Origin: Treponema sp.
GTDB taxonomy: Bacteria > Spirochaetota > Spirochaetia > Treponematales > Treponemataceae
DNA: 63,331 nucleotides
Direction: 5' to 3'
NCBI GenBank assembly: GCA_017962415.1
Contig: JAGCVK010000074.1
Coordinates: 1-63,331 of the forward strand
Made by a program: the position numbers and the translations under genes
The notes under the pieces: model-generated
What the model saw: the letters and a program-made list of their open reading frames with translations, nothing else
Told to the model about the DNA's origin: nothing
Databases searched by the model: none
In this document: in pieces, positions 34,226 to 43,957 of the stretch
Position numbering within the stretch: the first letter of the stretch is position 1
Layout of the letters: every line of letters starts with the position of its first letter

Positions 34226-36102
34226 AAAATATTAAAAAAACGAAAATCGCAAAATCAGAAAAAATAAACAGCAAACAAAAAGGCCGCAACAAAACAAAAA
34301 AAGCGCGCACGTCAATTTTTAAAAATCAGCTTTTTCTTTGGAAACTTTGTTTTAAAACCTGCCCGTTTTTTATGATTTATCATCTTTATGATGCGTTTCG
34401 CTATCAGGGAATGATTTTTCTTGAGCATGCTCTTGGAATCCGCTATGTTTTGCGCTGCGCAGAATTTCACGAGCCTTTTACGAAAGCGCTTTTTTACATC
34501 GGCTTAATTTTGCTAATCAATATGATTCAAATTATTCCAGACGGATTTTATTGCTACAGCTGGAAATTTAAATGCAAACCGAAACTTTACCGCGCACTTA
34601 AAGAGCAAATGTTCAAAAAGGCTTCGGAAATTGATCTTTATTGTTATGATGATCCGCAATATTATAACGGCTTTGTTTTAAGTGTTTCTGAATCTGAAGC
34701 CGCAATTGACAGATTTTTAGACCTTTTGAATATGACAGTTCAGGCTTTTACGGCTTTGTTCACAACCGGAATTTTTTATTTGATTCTTGATCCGATTGGA
34801 ATTGCATTTGTGTTTGCCTCGTTTGTTTTGCGCTTTGTGGTTTCTAAAAAAATGAATAAAGTAAACTACGATAATCGCATTGCAACAAATCCGCATATCA
34901 GAAAACGAGATTATGTGAGCCGAGTTTTTTATTTAAAAGATTTTGCAAAAGAACTTAGACTGCATCAAAACGCAGGCGTGCAGCTCGAAAAAGAATTTGA
35001 ACAGGCTGATGATCAGATTATCAGCGAACATAAAAAAGTTGCCGCAAAACGTGTTTGGCTTCAGTTTTTAAAAGATTACGGCGTTGGTGATTTTTTAATT
35101 GACGGACTTTATATTACATATCTTGTTTACAAAGCAGCAGTTTTGCACAGCATTGCTTACAGCGACGCGGTAATTCTTTTTAACAGAACTGGAAGTTTGC
35201 GCGGAAGTATGAGCCGCTTTGCCGACCTTGTTCCAAAGGCTCATGAAAACAGTATGTTCATTGATAAAATCCGCGCATTTTTAGCTTATGAGCCACGCCT
35301 TAAAAATGATGTAGGCGAAAGTGTTCCGCAAGGCGCTGGTGAACTTTCGTTAAAGAATGTTTCTTTTAAGTATTCGCAAAACGGGCGCACAGTTCTTGAT
35401 GACATTTCGCTTTCTGTAAAACCTGGAGAACACATTGCAATTGTAGGTTACAACGGAGCCGGAAAAACCACTTTAATAAAACTGCTTATGCGGCTTTATG
35501 ATCCAACAAGCGGAATTATCAGTTATCACGGAAAATGTGTAAAAGACTTTAGCCCTAAAGATTATCACAAAAGAATTGGCGTTGTTTTCCAGGATTATCA
35601 GATGTTTGGCGCAAATCTTGCAGAAAACGTTGTTATGGATAATTTATCACAAACTGAACTTGAAGAGCGCGAACCAAAAATCAAAGCAGCCCTAAAAAAT
35701 GCAGGTTTCGCGCAAAAGCTCAACCGGCTACCAGACGGACTTTTTACCCAAGTAACAACCGAGTTCGACAAAAACGGCGTAGATTTTTCCGGCGGCGAAA
35801 GCCAGAAAGTTGCAATTTCCCGTGCTTTTTACAAAGAAGCCGACATTCTGATTATGGACGAGCCGTCGAGCGCACTCGACCCAATTGCCGAATATGAACT
35901 TAATAAAGCGATGCAAACCGCCGCAAAAGGAAAGACTGTATTTTACATATCACATCGCCTTTCAACAACGCGCGATGCAGACCGCATAATTATGCTTGAA
36001 CGCGGCAAAATAATCGAAGAAGGAACACACGCTCAGCTGCTTGCAAAAGGCGGCAAGTACGCAGAAATGTGGAATGCTCAAGCTGGAAAATACACTGGCT
36101 AA
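34222..36102 (+). CDS. ABC transporter, fused permease/ATPase, second half of a heterodimer
   Basis: A 626-residue exporter half starting at the ATG that overlaps the stop of the previous gene. The first 35 residues are strongly basic (many Lys) and probably cytoplasmic. A six-helix permease follows, then Walker A VGYNGAGKTTLIK, Q-loop VVFQDYQMFG, signature FSGGESQK, Walker B ILIMDEPSSALDP and YISHRLSTT. Both ATPase sites look catalytic, unlike many heterodimers with one degenerate site. The stop overlaps the convergent hydrolase stop by 4 bp. Confidence 0.93.
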   Translation: MKNIKKTKIAKSEKINSKQKGRNKTKKARTSIFKNQLFLWKLCFKTCPFFMIYHLYDAFRYQGMIFLEHALGIRYVLRCAEFHEPFTKALFYIGLILLINMIQIIPDGFYCYSWKFKCKPKLYRALKEQMFKKASEIDLYCYDDPQYYNGFVLSVSESEAAIDRFLDLLNMTVQAFTALFTTGIFYLILDPIGIAFVFASFVLRFVVSKKMNKVNYDNRIATNPHIRKRDYVSRVFYLKDFAKELRLHQNAGVQLEKEFEQADDQIISEHKKVAAKRVWLQFLKDYGVGDFLIDGLYITYLVYKAAVLHSIAYSDAVILFNRTGSLRGSMSRFADLVPKAHENSMFIDKIRAFLAYEPRLKNDVGESVPQGAGELSLKNVSFKYSQNGRTVLDDISLSVKPGEHIAIVGYNGAGKTTLIKLLMRLYDPTSGIISYHGKCVKDFSPKDYHKRIGVVFQDYQMFGANLAENVVMDNLSQTELEEREPKIKAALKNAGFAQKLNRLPDGLFTQVTTEFDKNGVDFSGGESQKVAISRAFYKEADILIMDEPSSALDPIAEYELNKAMQTAAKGKTVFYISHRLSTTRDADRIIMLERGKIIEEGTHAQLLAKGGKYAEMWNAQAGKYTG

Positions 36103-36992
36103 CGAAGCGCTTTTGCAAGCCAACCTGTAACGCCATTTGGAAGCAGCGGCTCCATTGGCGTTCCGTCGTCAAACATCAGATTGCAATGTACTGGATTTAT
36201 GATACAATGTTGCCCCATTTCAAGCCCAGCCAAATTGATTGACGCAATTCCGTGATCGCCATTACAAACCCAGTCTGGTGTAAAAACAAAACATCGGAAC
36301 ATACTCATCAGTTTTTCCAAACGCGGCTCAAGTTTTTTTTCATAGCTGATATACTCGTCGTGCTTTCCCATTGCCAAAAAAAGCCAGATATTGTTTTCTT
36401 CATAGCGTGCAAGTGTCATATCATCTGGTACATTCTGGCCGCCCATAGACAAAATTACATTAAAAAAATTGATATAAGAATCAACAAGACTAAAAGCAAT
36501 TGTAGCACCGCGCGCATTTCCAAAAATCACTTTTTTGCTTACACCGCCGTTTGGTACAATTCTTGTAGTAATAAAATTGCAGATTAAATCATAAATCGGG
36601 CGAACATAAGAGTCATTCCAGCCGCCGCACAAAACTCCATTTTTATCGCGATATTCATTTGCAAGTGGAATCAAAAGATAAGCACCGCCAACCGCTTTTT
36701 GATATTCTTCTTTGGCGTAAAATTCGGCGCCCGCATAATTTATACAAACTTCGTTTTCCAAAGAATTAGTAGTTCCGTGCATAAAAATAAACAGGGGATA
36801 TTTTTTGCCTTTTGCAAAACCATGTTCAGTCGGGTCATAAAAATAATAACCAAGTTTGTCAAAATCACAAGGAGTAAAAAAATCTTTATGAAAACACGAA
36901 AAATATTCGCCTATTTTATACGTTGTAGAATATGAGATAAATGCGCCTTCAGGAATTTCGCTTGCCCACGGTGGAAGCGGTTTTTCGTTCAT
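36099..36992 (-). CDS. Alpha/beta-hydrolase-fold protein with an altered nucleophile elbow
   Basis: A 297-residue protein resembling poly(3-hydroxybutyrate) depolymerase/feruloyl-esterase-type hydrolases. The oxyanion strand YPLFIFMHGTTNS and LLIPLANEYRDKNG are visible. The expected G-x-S-x-G is FGNARGA: the nucleophile position is Ala (36498-36525). A late GDHG supplies the usual His. It is therefore probably a non-catalytic binding protein, or uses another residue. No signal peptide; AGGAG precedes the ATG. Confidence 0.65.
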   Translation of the reverse strand: MNEKPLPPWASEIPEGAFISYSTTYKIGEYFSCFHKDFFTPCDFDKLGYYFYDPTEHGFAKGKKYPLFIFMHGTTNSLENEVCINYAGAEFYAKEEYQKAVGGAYLLIPLANEYRDKNGVLCGGWNDSYVRPIYDLICNFITTRIVPNGGVSKKVIFGNARGATIAFSLVDSYINFFNVILSMGGQNVPDDMTLARYEENNIWLFLAMGKHDEYISYEKKLEPRLEKLMSMFRCFVFTPDWVCNGDHGIASINLAGLEMGQHCIINPVHCNLMFDDGTPMEPLLPNGVTGWLAKALR

Positions 36993-37080
36993 TTCTTTCT
37001 CCTAATTTAATTATCATTTTAATAGTATAAAAAATCAAGTTTTTTTCCAAGTTGAAAAGGTGTACAAAACAACAAGTTTC

Positions 37081-38451
37081 TTATAATTTGATTTTAAATA
37101 AAGCGCCGTTTCCGTTTGTATTTTCCGCAGAAATTTCCGCATTAAGAGCATTACAAAGTGATTTTGCAATTGAAAGTCCAAGTCCAAAGCCGCCGGCAGC
37201 CCGCGTATGCGCTTCATCAGCCCGATAAAATCGTTCAAAAATATGGTCAATCGCAGAATCTGCAAATCCCTTTCCGTTATCACTTTCAAAAATCAAAAGC
37301 TGCCCGTTTTCTGATTTTTCTGCCCAAAGTTTTATTGTACAATTTTGGCCGGCAAACTTTACACTATTTGAAACTAAAATTGTCAAAATCTGATGTAGCA
37401 TTTCCGAATCAGTTTTTAGCAAAAAAGCGCCGCGCGTTTCGCAGATTTCAAAAATCACATTCGGATAAACTGTCAAAAATTCCTCTTTTACGCGGTCAAA
37501 AATGTCAACAACATCAAATTCCAAAATCTGCGGAATTATTCGCCCGCTTTCGAGCCGCGAAATTTGCAAAAGATTTTCAATTATCGAATGCATAGATTTT
37601 GCTTCATCTTTTATGGCATTCAAAGATTTTTCGAGCTGCTCGGGATTTTCTTTTCCCCAGCGAAGCAGCAAATTTGCCTGCCCCGAAATTACTGTGAGCG
37701 GCGTATTAAGCTCGTGCGAAACATCGCTTGAAAACTGCCGTTCGCGGTCAAAATCAGCTTTAATTCTTGCAAAAAGATTATTAAAAGTTTTAGAAAGTTC
37801 ATCTATTTCGTCGCCGCGCCCCGTTAAAGGCAAAAGTTCATCAAGTTTTTGAGTGGACATTGATTGCGCAGCCTTTGTGATTCTTACAACCGGCTTTATT
37901 GTATTTTTTGTGATAAAAAGCGAAACCAAAAACGAAAGTAAAAGAATCGGAATCGCCATAAAAAGAAGCGCAAGCGGAAGTTTTGCAAAAATTATTGTAA
38001 AGGAATTTTGTTCGATATTTTGCGCAACCGCAACTGTCAAATTTCTATTCCAAATTTTATGATTTTTTGCAAAATATAAAATATCAAGATTTCCGTCAAA
38101 AAAGAAATCTTTTTCAAAATAATGTTTTGCTTTTTGGCCAGTTTCTTTTAACAGCGGAAGAAAAGGATCGTTTGTTGCAATAATTTCCTGGCTGTCGCAA
38201 TCATAAGCTATGTAAGTCAAATAATAAGGAAGCTCTGGAACAAAAAACCGCTCGTCGCCATTTTCCTTTTGAATCTGAAAATCCTGCAGAAAAAAAAAGA
38301 TTTTTTCTTCAGCTTTTACAAGTTCCTGAGTTTGACTAAAATTTATAAGCGAACGAACAAAAACGAGAATAAAAAACGAAAGCAAAATTACCGCAGTTGT
38401 AAGAATAAACATAAAACGCAGCGAAAGCCTTGCGGCAAAAGTATGTTTCAT
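37081..38451 (-). CDS. Sensor histidine kinase
   Basis: A 456-residue two-component kinase with transmembrane helices at about 12-34 and 160-182, a periplasmic sensor between, and a HAMP linker (about 183-235). HisKA holds the phospho-accepting His in FSSDVSHELNTPLTVI; the HATPase has the N box (LVSNSVKFAG), G1 SDNGKGF and the FGLGLSIAK G2 box. It is encoded just after its response regulator (6-bp gap) and a secreted protein, so the three are probably one operon. The signal is unknown. Confidence 0.93.
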   Translation of the reverse strand: MKHTFAARLSLRFMFILTTAVILLSFFILVFVRSLINFSQTQELVKAEEKIFFFLQDFQIQKENGDERFFVPELPYYLTYIAYDCDSQEIIATNDPFLPLLKETGQKAKHYFEKDFFFDGNLDILYFAKNHKIWNRNLTVAVAQNIEQNSFTIIFAKLPLALLFMAIPILLLSFLVSLFITKNTIKPVVRITKAAQSMSTQKLDELLPLTGRGDEIDELSKTFNNLFARIKADFDRERQFSSDVSHELNTPLTVISGQANLLLRWGKENPEQLEKSLNAIKDEAKSMHSIIENLLQISRLESGRIIPQILEFDVVDIFDRVKEEFLTVYPNVIFEICETRGAFLLKTDSEMLHQILTILVSNSVKFAGQNCTIKLWAEKSENGQLLIFESDNGKGFADSAIDHIFERFYRADEAHTRAAGGFGLGLSIAKSLCNALNAEISAENTNGNGALFKIKL

Positions 38452-38457
38452 TTTGCA

Positions 38458-39192
38458 CTACCCCATCATATAGCCGGCACCGCGCACAGTTTTTATATAT
38501 TCATCTTTTGTGTGCTCAGAAATTTTTGAACGTAAATAGCCAACATAAACGTCAACGGTATTTTCATCAATAAAATGATTTTTGCCCCAAATCTCATCTA
38601 TAATCTGCTGGCGCGAAAGTATTCTTTTTTGATTTTCCACGAGCATTTTTAAAAGCAGAAATTCTGTTTTAGAAAGCTGAACTTCAAAAACTTCTTTGCA
38701 ATTTGTCGGCAAAGCAGAAGCAGAGGCAAGTTTTTTTTCTTCTGATTTTTTTTGAACTTTTATGCTAAAACTCATTCTATCCAAATTAAGCGTAAGATTT
38801 TTAAAAGAAAGTTCCGCCGCTTTTGTTTTTGAAAAATTGACTCGTCGCAAAAGCGCGTTTATTCTTGCAAGCAATTCTTCAATTTCAAAAGGCTTTGAAA
38901 TATAATCATCTGCGCCAAGATTCAGCCCATTAATTTTATCGATAGTTTCGCCGCGCGCAGTTTCTAAAATAACTGGAACCATAGATTCAAACCGAATGCG
39001 GCGCAAAACTTCAAGGCCGTTTAATTCAGGAAGCATAATATCGAGCAAAATTAAATCTGGTTTTTCGCTTTTAAATTTTTCGAGAGCTTCGCGCCCATTT
39101 ACAGCAAGGCAGGTTGTGTAACCTTCGTGTTCCAGTTCGGGAATCACAAAATCAAAAATGCCCGAATCATCTTCTACAACAAGAATTTTCAA
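38458..39192 (-). CDS. OmpR/PhoB family response regulator
   Basis: A 244-residue regulator: receiver domain (1-118) with acidic pocket EDD, phospho-Asp in LILLDIMLPEL, switch Thr region LETARGE and Lys in YISKPFE, then a winged-helix DNA-binding domain whose recognition region is SRQQIIDEIWG and NTVDVYVGYLRSKI. A 35-residue basic/Ala-rich linker (about 130-165) is longer than usual. It is the partner of the kinase at 37081-38451. Its start is 2 bp from the stop of the secreted protein, so the three are co-transcribed. Confidence 0.94.
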   Translation of the reverse strand: MKILVVEDDSGIFDFVIPELEHEGYTTCLAVNGREALEKFKSEKPDLILLDIMLPELNGLEVLRRIRFESMVPVILETARGETIDKINGLNLGADDYISKPFEIEELLARINALLRRVNFSKTKAAELSFKNLTLNLDRMSFSIKVQKKSEEKKLASASALPTNCKEVFEVQLSKTEFLLLKMLVENQKRILSRQQIIDEIWGKNHFIDENTVDVYVGYLRSKISEHTKDEYIKTVRGAGYMMG

Positions 39193-39194
39193 TT

Positions 39195-39722
39195 TTACCT
39201 CGAAACTTCAACAAGAATTTCAACTGGCTCAATCACAACTTCAGAAAAAGATTTGATTTTTTGAACCTTGACTTTAAAAGTATTTCCAGAAATCGGAATC
39301 AGTATTTTAATTGTATCACCCTTTTTATTAAAAGCAAACCTTAGGCCTGGCGCAAGCGGCTTATTATTTATAAGAATCGAATCGGGCTTTGCAGAGCGCG
39401 GATTTATCATCTGATTAAAATAAATATCAAGGCAAACACAATTTTCGTCTTTGCGAACGCATTTTATATGATTTATTTTCAACGGAAGATTTTCAGAGTA
39501 AGTTCTGTTTCCATGAAAATGAATTATATTATCTGGATTTTTGGGTGGCGGAGGCGGCAAATTAAATTGCACTTTAAAAAATCCTTCTTCAAGCGAATCC
39601 TGGCCAGAGGCTAAAGGAGGAAAACACTTCGAGCCAGGATTTGCAGAAGAAGCCGTACAAGGTACGGTTATAATGAGCGAGAAAAAAAGAAAATGAAGTA
39701 AGGTTTTCTTCGACATTCTCAT
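39195..39722 (-). CDS. Secreted protein with an Ig-like C-terminal domain (175 aa)
   Basis: Not recognised by name. A signal peptide (LLHFLFFSLIITVPCTASS) and a Pro-rich stretch (FNLPPPPPKN) precede a beta-rich domain with YFNQMINPRSAKPDSILINN, the pattern of bacterial SbsA-type Ig-like domains. Among possible starts I prefer ATG 39720-39722, because TATAAT lies exactly six bases upstream (39729-39734); ATG 39716 is also possible. It is first gene of an operon with a response regulator and kinase, so it may be a periplasmic input to them (inference). Confidence 0.65.
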   Translation of the reverse strand: MRMSKKTLLHFLFFSLIITVPCTASSANPGSKCFPPLASGQDSLEEGFFKVQFNLPPPPPKNPDNIIHFHGNRTYSENLPLKINHIKCVRKDENCVCLDIYFNQMINPRSAKPDSILINNKPLAPGLRFAFNKKGDTIKILIPISGNTFKVKVQKIKSFSEVVIEPVEILVEVSR

Positions 39723-39728
39723 ACTTGC

Positions 39729-39734
39729 ATTATA
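39729..39734 (-). promoter_or_regulatory. -10 element six bases before the secreted-protein/two-component operon
   Basis: Perfect minus-strand TATAAT, then GCAAGT, then ATG. No Shine-Dalgarno lies between; a leaderless message is the simplest reading. Confidence 0.55.
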
Positions 39735-39797
39735 TTCTAAATAACACAAAAGAAAATGAAAAGTTGCAAAGAATTTCATAAGAATTTTCTTAGAATT

Positions 39798-39858
39798 AAT
39801 TGCAAAATATCGTTTACGACATTTTGCAATTGGCGCATTTTTGCTTTACAAAAAGCGC
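39798..39858. repeat. Two tandem hairpins behind the tkt terminator
   Basis: AATTGCAAAAT/ATTTTGCAATT (39798-39808/39821-39831) is a perfect 11-bp stem. Next to it lies a GCGC-closed hairpin (39833-39858: GCGCATTTTTG, loop, CAAAAAGCGC). The second matches 62280-62305 nearly base for base, also beside a terminator. Confidence 0.7.
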
Positions 39859-39860
39859 TT

Positions 39861-39910
39861 AAAAATAAAAAAGGAATCTGCTGTGCACTTAAAAATGCAT
39901 AACAGATTCC
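39861..39910 (-). terminator. Terminator of transketolase
   Basis: GGAATCTG (39873-39880) pairs with CAGATTCC (39903-39910), extended by TGTGCA/TGCATA with wobble. On the minus strand it is followed by TTTTTTATTTTTA (39860-39872). Confidence 0.88.
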
Positions 39911-39935
39911 CTTTGTTTATATTTTGCTTTTAAGA

Positions 39936-41912
39936 TTATTTTTTAAGCAATTCTGCTAACTTTTCAGCTGTGAATCCAAGATATTCAGCAACCTTGTTTG
40001 CAGGGCCAGATGTACCGAATGTATCGATACAGAAGCAGTTTTCTTTTGAAGTAAACTGGAGCCATTCCATAGAAATGCCAGCTTCTGTACAAACAATGCG
40101 TTTTGTATTTCCGATAATCTTGTCCTGTTCAGCCTTTGAAAGTCCTTCAAATTTCTTTAAATCTGGAACAGAAACTACGCGGATTGCTTTTCCACTTACA
40201 AGACTCGCAGCCTTCAAAGCCATATTTACTTCAGAACCGCTTGCAAGAATTGTAATGTCAGGATTTGCACTTCCTTCCTGAACAATGTAAGCACCCTTTT
40301 CTGCCATATTCTTCTTCCAGTCTTTGTCTGCTTTTTCGTAAACAGCAAGAGCCTGGCGAGTAAATGCCATACAAACCGGATGATCTTTACTTGCATAAGC
40401 CATATTCCAAGCCTGCATAGATTCTTCTGGATCACCAGGACGAATAGCCTGAACGCCAGGAATTGCACGCAAAGAAGTCATAGTTTCAATTGGCTGATGA
40501 GTTGGACCGTCTTCTCCAACGTAAATAGAATCGTGAGTGAAAACGTAAATTACAGGCTGCTTCATCAAAGAAACTACGCGCAAACTTGGACGAAGATAAT
40601 CTGCAAATACAAGGAATGTAGCACAGAATGGACGAAGTCCGCCATGCAAAGAAATACCAGCACAAACTGTAGACATTGCAAATTCGCGGATACCGTATTC
40701 AATTGTGCGGCCAGCGCGATTAGCTGGGCTGAAAGTTCCATTATCAGTTGCTTTAAATGCAGTTTTGTTTGGTCCCATAAGGTCTGCAGAACCACCAACA
40801 AGGTTTGCAAAACGAGCTGCAATAACGTTCAAAGCCTTTCCAGAAGCGTCGCGAGTTGCACAAGCGTCGCCAACTTTGTATTCAACATCTTTTACAGATT
40901 CATCAGTTACAGCGTCGCTGTGGTAAGAATCCCAAAGTTTTTTAAGTTCAGGATTTTCTTTTGCCCATGCGTCAAATTCTGCATTCCAGTCTGCTTCAGC
41001 TTTTGCAAATTCAACTTTTTTAGCAGCAAAATAATCATAAGCTTCTGGAACAACGTAGAAATCTTTATCAGTTGGAAGTCCCAAAGTCTTTTTAGCTTCG
41101 ATAATTCCTTCTGCACCAAGAGGAGCACCGTGAACATCAGCTGTGTTCTGTTTTGGAGCACCTTTACCAATTACAGATTTAAGCATAATCAAAGAAGGTT
41201 TGTCTGAACATTTTTTAGCTTCAGCAACAAGTTTTACAATACCTTCAACATCATACATATCACCTTTCAAAACCTGCCAGCCATAAGCCTCGTAGCGTTT
41301 TGCAATATCATCTGTAAAAGTAATGTCTGTACAACCGTCAATAGAAATCTTATTCTGATCGTAGAAAACAATGAGTTTACCAAGTTTAAGGTTTCCGGCC
41401 AAAGAACAAGCCTCAGAAGCAACACCTTCCTGAAGACAACCTTCTCCAACCAAAGAATAAGTATAATGATCTACGATAGTATGTTTTGGAGTGTTGAATT
41501 TTGCTGCGAGCATACTTTCTGCAATTGCCATACCAACAGCCATAGAAACACCCTGTCCAAGAGGACCACCAGTACATTCAACACCATCAGTATCACCATA
41601 TTCAGGGTGACCAGGACATTTAGAACCAACCTGGCGGAAATTCTTTATATCGTCCATGCTTACTTTGTAGCCAGCAAGATGCAAAATACTATAAAGCAAC
41701 ATAGAACCGTGACCTGCTGAAAGTACAAAACGGTCTCTGTCTGCCCATTTTGAATTTGCAGGATTGTGCTTCATTACTTCACCATACAAAACAGCAGCAG
41801 CTTCTGCCGCACCAAGAGGAAGTCCCGGGTGACCAGAATTAGCCTTCTGAATTGCGTCCATAGACAAGCTGCGGATAGAAAGTGCAACTGCCTCAACACC
41901 TTTTTTGTTCAT
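39936..41912 (-). CDS. tkt: Transketolase
   Basis: A 658-residue thiamin-diphosphate enzyme moving two-carbon units between sugar phosphates in the non-oxidative pentose phosphate pathway. Visible: SGHPGLPLGAAEAAAVL, the cofactor loop VGEGCLQEGVASEA ... YDQNKISIDG, the pyrimidine-domain AGRTIEYGIREFAMSTVCAG (catalytic Glu), FVFADYLRPSLR, THDSIYVGEDGPTHQPIE, and the C-terminal domain. Length is standard. AGGAG precedes the ATG and the terminator follows closely, so it is monocistronic. Codon use is more biased than that of its neighbours, suggesting strong expression. Confidence 0.96.
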   Translation of the reverse strand: MNKKGVEAVALSIRSLSMDAIQKANSGHPGLPLGAAEAAAVLYGEVMKHNPANSKWADRDRFVLSAGHGSMLLYSILHLAGYKVSMDDIKNFRQVGSKCPGHPEYGDTDGVECTGGPLGQGVSMAVGMAIAESMLAAKFNTPKHTIVDHYTYSLVGEGCLQEGVASEACSLAGNLKLGKLIVFYDQNKISIDGCTDITFTDDIAKRYEAYGWQVLKGDMYDVEGIVKLVAEAKKCSDKPSLIMLKSVIGKGAPKQNTADVHGAPLGAEGIIEAKKTLGLPTDKDFYVVPEAYDYFAAKKVEFAKAEADWNAEFDAWAKENPELKKLWDSYHSDAVTDESVKDVEYKVGDACATRDASGKALNVIAARFANLVGGSADLMGPNKTAFKATDNGTFSPANRAGRTIEYGIREFAMSTVCAGISLHGGLRPFCATFLVFADYLRPSLRVVSLMKQPVIYVFTHDSIYVGEDGPTHQPIETMTSLRAIPGVQAIRPGDPEESMQAWNMAYASKDHPVCMAFTRQALAVYEKADKDWKKNMAEKGAYIVQEGSANPDITILASGSEVNMALKAASLVSGKAIRVVSVPDLKKFEGLSKAEQDKIIGNTKRIVCTEAGISMEWLQFTSKENCFCIDTFGTSGPANKVAEYLGFTAEKLAELLKK

Positions 41913-41983
41913 AATAATATACTCCTAATATATTTTTTTAATATAAATAATACGCGATAATTCTATTGATTTAAAGGATTTTT

Positions 41984-42451
41984 TTACGAAAGTTCTTTAA
42001 TAATTGAAGCAAGAACAGCTTCGTCAGAACGAAGCTCAAGAGCCTTTCTGAATTTTGAATCTCTAAAAAGCCCTGCAAGAGAAGAAAGCACCTTAAGATG
42101 AATTTGAGAATTATGAGCCAAAAGAATAAACATTACAAAAACTTCGCGCTCATCAGGAGCCTTCATATCAATTGGATTCTTAAGATAAACAACACAAATG
42201 CGCTGCTCAGATTCAGTTCTCATAATAGGAGTGCGGGCATGAGGAAGCGCAATACCGTTTCCTACAGCGGTGCTCAAAACAGCTTCGCGTGCACACAATG
42301 CATTATAAACAGTATCAGAAGTCATACCGTCAGGAAGATCTATCATCTTGCAAACTTTTGCATAAATTTCCTGCGGAGTGTTTCCTTCAACATTCTTAAA
42401 AACACCACCTCTATGAATAAGCTGCACTAAATCAACCTCTTTTTCTTCCAT
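41984..42451 (-). CDS. PTS EIIA type-2 domain protein (PtsN-like)
   Basis: A 155-residue EIIA of the fructose/mannitol class, nearer to nitrogen-regulatory PtsN. The phospho-accepting His lies in VGNGIALPHARTP, and VVYLKNPIDMKAPDEREVFVMFILLA is the family core. No sugar permease is nearby, so a regulatory role (phosphorylation-dependent protein contacts) is more likely than transport. It follows a 492-residue hypothetical gene by 21 bp in the same operon. Confidence 0.9.
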   Translation of the reverse strand: MEEKEVDLVQLIHRGGVFKNVEGNTPQEIYAKVCKMIDLPDGMTSDTVYNALCAREAVLSTAVGNGIALPHARTPIMRTESEQRICVVYLKNPIDMKAPDEREVFVMFILLAHNSQIHLKVLSSLAGLFRDSKFRKALELRSDEAVLASIIKELS

Positions 42452-42472
42452 AATAAAAATATCTCCTAAAAA

Positions 42473-43951
42473 TTATTCAGATTTTACCAATTCAAAACCT
42501 TTAAAACGGTTACTTTCCAACGCTGAAAATAAAGTTCCACAAATTTCATCAAAAGTTTCTTCCATTCCTTCCAAAGAAAGAGCAACATCATCAGTCGGAA
42601 ACTCCTGACGCATATACACATTTTCCACTTCTTCCAAAAGCCGGCAAACATGACTGTAAAGCTGCGAAAGAATAACCAGCTCTTGCTGCGGAAAATTTTC
42701 CACATCAACTCCAGAACTGCTGATTTCGCAAAAAAGCTCGCTTACGCGCGTAAACAAATCAAGAATTCTTTTACGCAGTTCAGCAATCGGATAATCAGAA
42801 AACTGATTATACATCTTTTCAAGTATATCATTACGCTTTTCTATATTCAATAATACAAAGCGCCGCTCAGAAGGAGAAATCAGCGCCATATTAGGAAAAA
42901 TCTTATTCACAACATCTTCAAAATCATCAGAAATATCAGTTTTTCCGCGAGATTTATCGTAAATTCTGTCTTCGAGAATCGCATCAATTACATGCGGCGT
43001 TAATGTCAAAGACATATCAGTAATGAGCAAAGCACGATTTAAGCCAGGCGCGTTCCACTTGCCAATGTAAGGAACCTGCTCGCCTTTTCGCCAAATGCGA
43101 GACTCAACACCATAAGGCTCAAAACTGATTTTTGAAGTGTGAGCCAAAAATTCTTCGATAGAGCCGCAATCATGAACACAAAGCTGCTCTTGATTTTCAA
43201 GAAACAAAAAAGAAAGCTGTTCTTCAATAGAAGATGACGGGCCGTGACGGTCAAAACTTTCAAGAAGCCCATTTTCAAAAAAAGTGTACCATTCTTCGCG
43301 TCGAACAGCTTCATCAGAAATCATCATAGAAGAAATTCCACTAGATTGATGACGCATTTCTACAATACAATCGCCCCAGCTTACAACACGACAAAGAATT
43401 CTGTCGCCATATTTAAATTGACCAGAGCCAACAATGCTAGAAAGCGGCCAACAAGTCAAATTAATTTCCTGCGGCATAGAATACTGAACAGAACTCATTG
43501 GCAAAGATTTATTGCTTTTGTCGTTAAAAATATAGGGAATAACATAACCTTCGCCAAAAAGCGCAAAAGTGTCCATAGCAAGATTCATAGAAAAAGAATC
43601 AGAAGAACTTTCAATAAGCTCGCCGTTTACCATTACAGAAATACTGTCTGGCGGAATTTGAGAATTAGTAAAAGGAATACAACGATGACCAATAATTATT
43701 TTTCCTTTTTCAACTTCTTCGCGACTAGGTTTAAAACTAAACCAGCGGCCAGTAAAAACGCCGGCACGAGTTACAAATTCATTATTAACAAGAGAAAAAA
43801 CAAGCTCAGAAACCTGAAGAATTTCTTTAGCATCGTTCTTTGAAATTTTTGCACCCTGGGATTTCAAATATTTGTAAAAATCATCAGCAGTAAAAACATC
43901 AAGCTGCGCAGTCAAATATTCTTCTATAATATTATTCGTTCGATAATCCAC
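42473..43951 (-). CDS. Conserved hypothetical protein (492 aa)
   Basis: I do not recognise a named domain. It is cytoplasmic, acidic and without membrane segments. The first 70 residues look like a winged-helix-like or helical domain (TADDFYKYLKSQGAKISKND), followed by a beta-rich region with WFSFKPSREEVEKGKIIIGHRC, and a long helical C-terminal half. The start is GTG 43949-43951, with TAAAAT six bases upstream and TTTACA 17 bp farther. It heads an operon with the PtsN-like EIIA, so it may be that protein's partner. Probably treponeme-restricted. Confidence 0.75.
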   Translation of the reverse strand: MDYRTNNIIEEYLTAQLDVFTADDFYKYLKSQGAKISKNDAKEILQVSELVFSLVNNEFVTRAGVFTGRWFSFKPSREEVEKGKIIIGHRCIPFTNSQIPPDSISVMVNGELIESSSDSFSMNLAMDTFALFGEGYVIPYIFNDKSNKSLPMSSVQYSMPQEINLTCWPLSSIVGSGQFKYGDRILCRVVSWGDCIVEMRHQSSGISSMMISDEAVRREEWYTFFENGLLESFDRHGPSSSIEEQLSFLFLENQEQLCVHDCGSIEEFLAHTSKISFEPYGVESRIWRKGEQVPYIGKWNAPGLNRALLITDMSLTLTPHVIDAILEDRIYDKSRGKTDISDDFEDVVNKIFPNMALISPSERRFVLLNIEKRNDILEKMYNQFSDYPIAELRKRILDLFTRVSELFCEISSSGVDVENFPQQELVILSQLYSHVCRLLEEVENVYMRQEFPTDDVALSLEGMEETFDEICGTLFSALESNRFKGFELVKSE

Positions 43952-43957
43952 GAAGGT

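Noticed and set aside
40380..41207. 275-codon open frame on the plus strand
   Set aside because: Antisense to transketolase, which is unmistakable; composition (Cys, Ser, Phe, Ile) is typical of a shadow.
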